Below are positions 63,301 through 64,000 of a DNA stretch of 64,000 bases, one piece after another. This stretch comes from Akkermansia sp. N21116 (GTDB lineage Bacteria; Verrucomicrobiota; Verrucomicrobiia; Verrucomicrobiales; Akkermansiaceae). Every line of letters starts with the position of its first letter. Within the stretch, counting starts at the first letter, position 1. A model generated the notes under the pieces. The model was given only the letters and a program-made list of their open reading frames with translations. It made no database searches and was not told the DNA's origin. The stretch covers positions 2,542,001 through 2,606,000 of the forward strand of contig NZ_CP139035.1 in assembly GCF_029854705.2 (NCBI RefSeq), given 5' to 3'. Made by a program: the position numbers and the translations under genes.

Positions 63301-63612
63301 ATTAATATCTCTAATATGTTAATATTAATACAATTATACTCAGTATTTATCTAGTTGCTAAATTTTTAGTATGCTTTTTCTCATAAACTTTGCAAAGTTT
63401 TCATAAAGAAGAGGGAAAAGAGAATCAGGCATTCTGAAAAAATCATGCAAGAAAAATTTAGGGTAGTCGGAGAAAGCAACCAGGGCAATTTGGTGACAAA
63501 ATTCCATGTGAGAGAATCCTTACTCCGCCAGGTATCCCCTATGATTTTTTCATAATTCGTAGATAATAAGAAAATTATACGAATGAGAAATCATGCTGAT
63601 TTTAGGCTTGCT

Positions 63613-63642
63613 GGCGGTTTTTTTATTCGTTAGATTCACACC
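63613..63642 (+). repeat. Leader repeat, copy before the GT8 remnant
   Basis: The plus strand begins GGCGGTTTTTTTATTCGT and lies 60 to 89 nt before the remnant's ATG, the same distance as in the intact copy. It is the inverted partner of 63271-63300. Confidence 0.7.
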
Positions 63643-63701
63643 ATCTCTTCTCTGATACTCATCCAGAGAAGCTATGTATTGTTGTTACCTTTTCGAATTG
63701 A

Positions 63702-63986
63702 ATGACTTACTTGTTTCACATATGCACTATTCGTGATGAAGAGTACATCACGAGTCATGAAACAATATTATGCTCATTATTGGACAGGTGGCGTAAAATG
63801 ATGGACATTGAGATATCTTTGAGCAAGAGAGTGTCTTTTCGAGAGTTCTCTATCTGGTGGACAATTACCGTTCGGCATGAATTCACCCCATTCCACAGTC
63901 TGTTGCGATTTCCTTTATTTGAAACTAGAATTTGTCGACAAAAACGCCTGCTCAGTTCTACGATTGCCAACAACTTATTTTCATAA
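63702..63986 (+). pseudogene. Degenerate N-terminal fragment of a GT8 glycosyltransferase
   Basis: The first ~40 residues of the 94-residue frame (MTYLFHICTIRDEEY, then ETILCSLLDRWRKMMDIEIS) align with the start of the GT8 protein encoded at 62245-63213: I-C, D-E-x-Y, L-C-S-L, R and I-E fall at the same places. After that the frame loses similarity, with no DxD strand, and ends at 63986. The rest, if any, lies beyond the window. It is best read as a decayed duplicate. Confidence 0.65.
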
Positions 63987-64000
63987 ATTGGGAAAGTATA

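Larger units (their letters stand above)
63214..63701. other. Divergent intergenic region with an inverted duplicated leader
   Basis: About 490 nt of AT-rich DNA between the intact GT8 gene and its inverted remnant. It holds no gene. Its outer parts are inverted copies of one leader, annotated as repeats. The centre (63301-63612) shows no repeat to either side that I could see and should hold the operon promoter. Confidence 0.5.

Overview
The window looks like a chromosomal segment of a mucus-associated Verrucomicrobium of the Akkermansia type. This is inferred from gene content, not from a search. The pointers are a cobT-cobS-cbiR-cobU cobamide salvage and remodelling cluster, a secreted GH2 beta-galactosidase with a C-terminal F5/8-type domain, a PPi-type phosphofructokinase, and operon-leading genes that almost never carry a Shine-Dalgarno sequence. 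Most of the window is GC-rich (35 of 60 bases in 30001-30060). The block from about 55.8 to 62.3 kb is strongly AT-rich (14 of 60 bases in 60001-60060) and is probably acquired.

Layout. 0.1-7.6 kb: ribosomal proteins L35 and L20, Lnt (minus), a ferredoxin, a DciA-like protein, a large exported coiled-coil/TPR protein and a beta-hydroxyacid dehydrogenase. 7.7-14.0 kb: a mostly minus-strand set with a NdpA/YejK-type nucleoid protein, an SGNH esterase, two overlapping TPM-like genes, an Hsp33 homologue and a DUF4328-like membrane protein, plus a plus-strand cyclophilin. 14.1-25.2 kb: an ABC-F ATPase, a ZIP transporter, the cobamide cluster, Ffh, an ELM1-like protein coupled to a GT4 glycosyltransferase, and DprA. 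25.4-27.9 kb: an ArsR/SmtB regulator with a clear operator and a P1B metal ATPase, followed by tRNA-Gly(GCC).

28.2-47.3 kb: an ATP-grasp ligase, the GH2 beta-galactosidase, a lipoprotein, an MmcQ/YjbR protein, a Pro-rich exported protein, PPi-phosphofructokinase, a RAYT transposase element with GGGGTCAG ends, NADP-type glutamate dehydrogenase, an FMN-binding NimA-like protein, a putative glycosyltransferase, an exported ADPRM-like phosphoesterase and two tandem serpins. 47.3-53.8 kb: a tight minus-strand operon, with every junction overlapping by 4 nt. It encodes an Alternative Complex III-like membrane module: fused ActC-ActD, ActE, ActF, and an unusual protein joining a degenerate CcoN-like membrane domain to CcoO-like and class I cytochrome c domains. 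ActA and ActB are absent from the window.

53.8-64 kb: an AAA/DUF4143 ATPase behind three 33-bp repeats, a decayed fragment of rmlB, a six-gene minus-strand surface-polysaccharide operon (two GT8-type, three GT2, one polysaccharide pyruvyltransferase, one of the GT8 fused to GT4), and an inverted, broken duplicate of the first GT8 gene at the window edge. The strongest candidates for something undescribed are the headless ACIII-like operon with its pseudo-oxidase/cytochrome fusion and the 33-bp repeat array before the ATPase.
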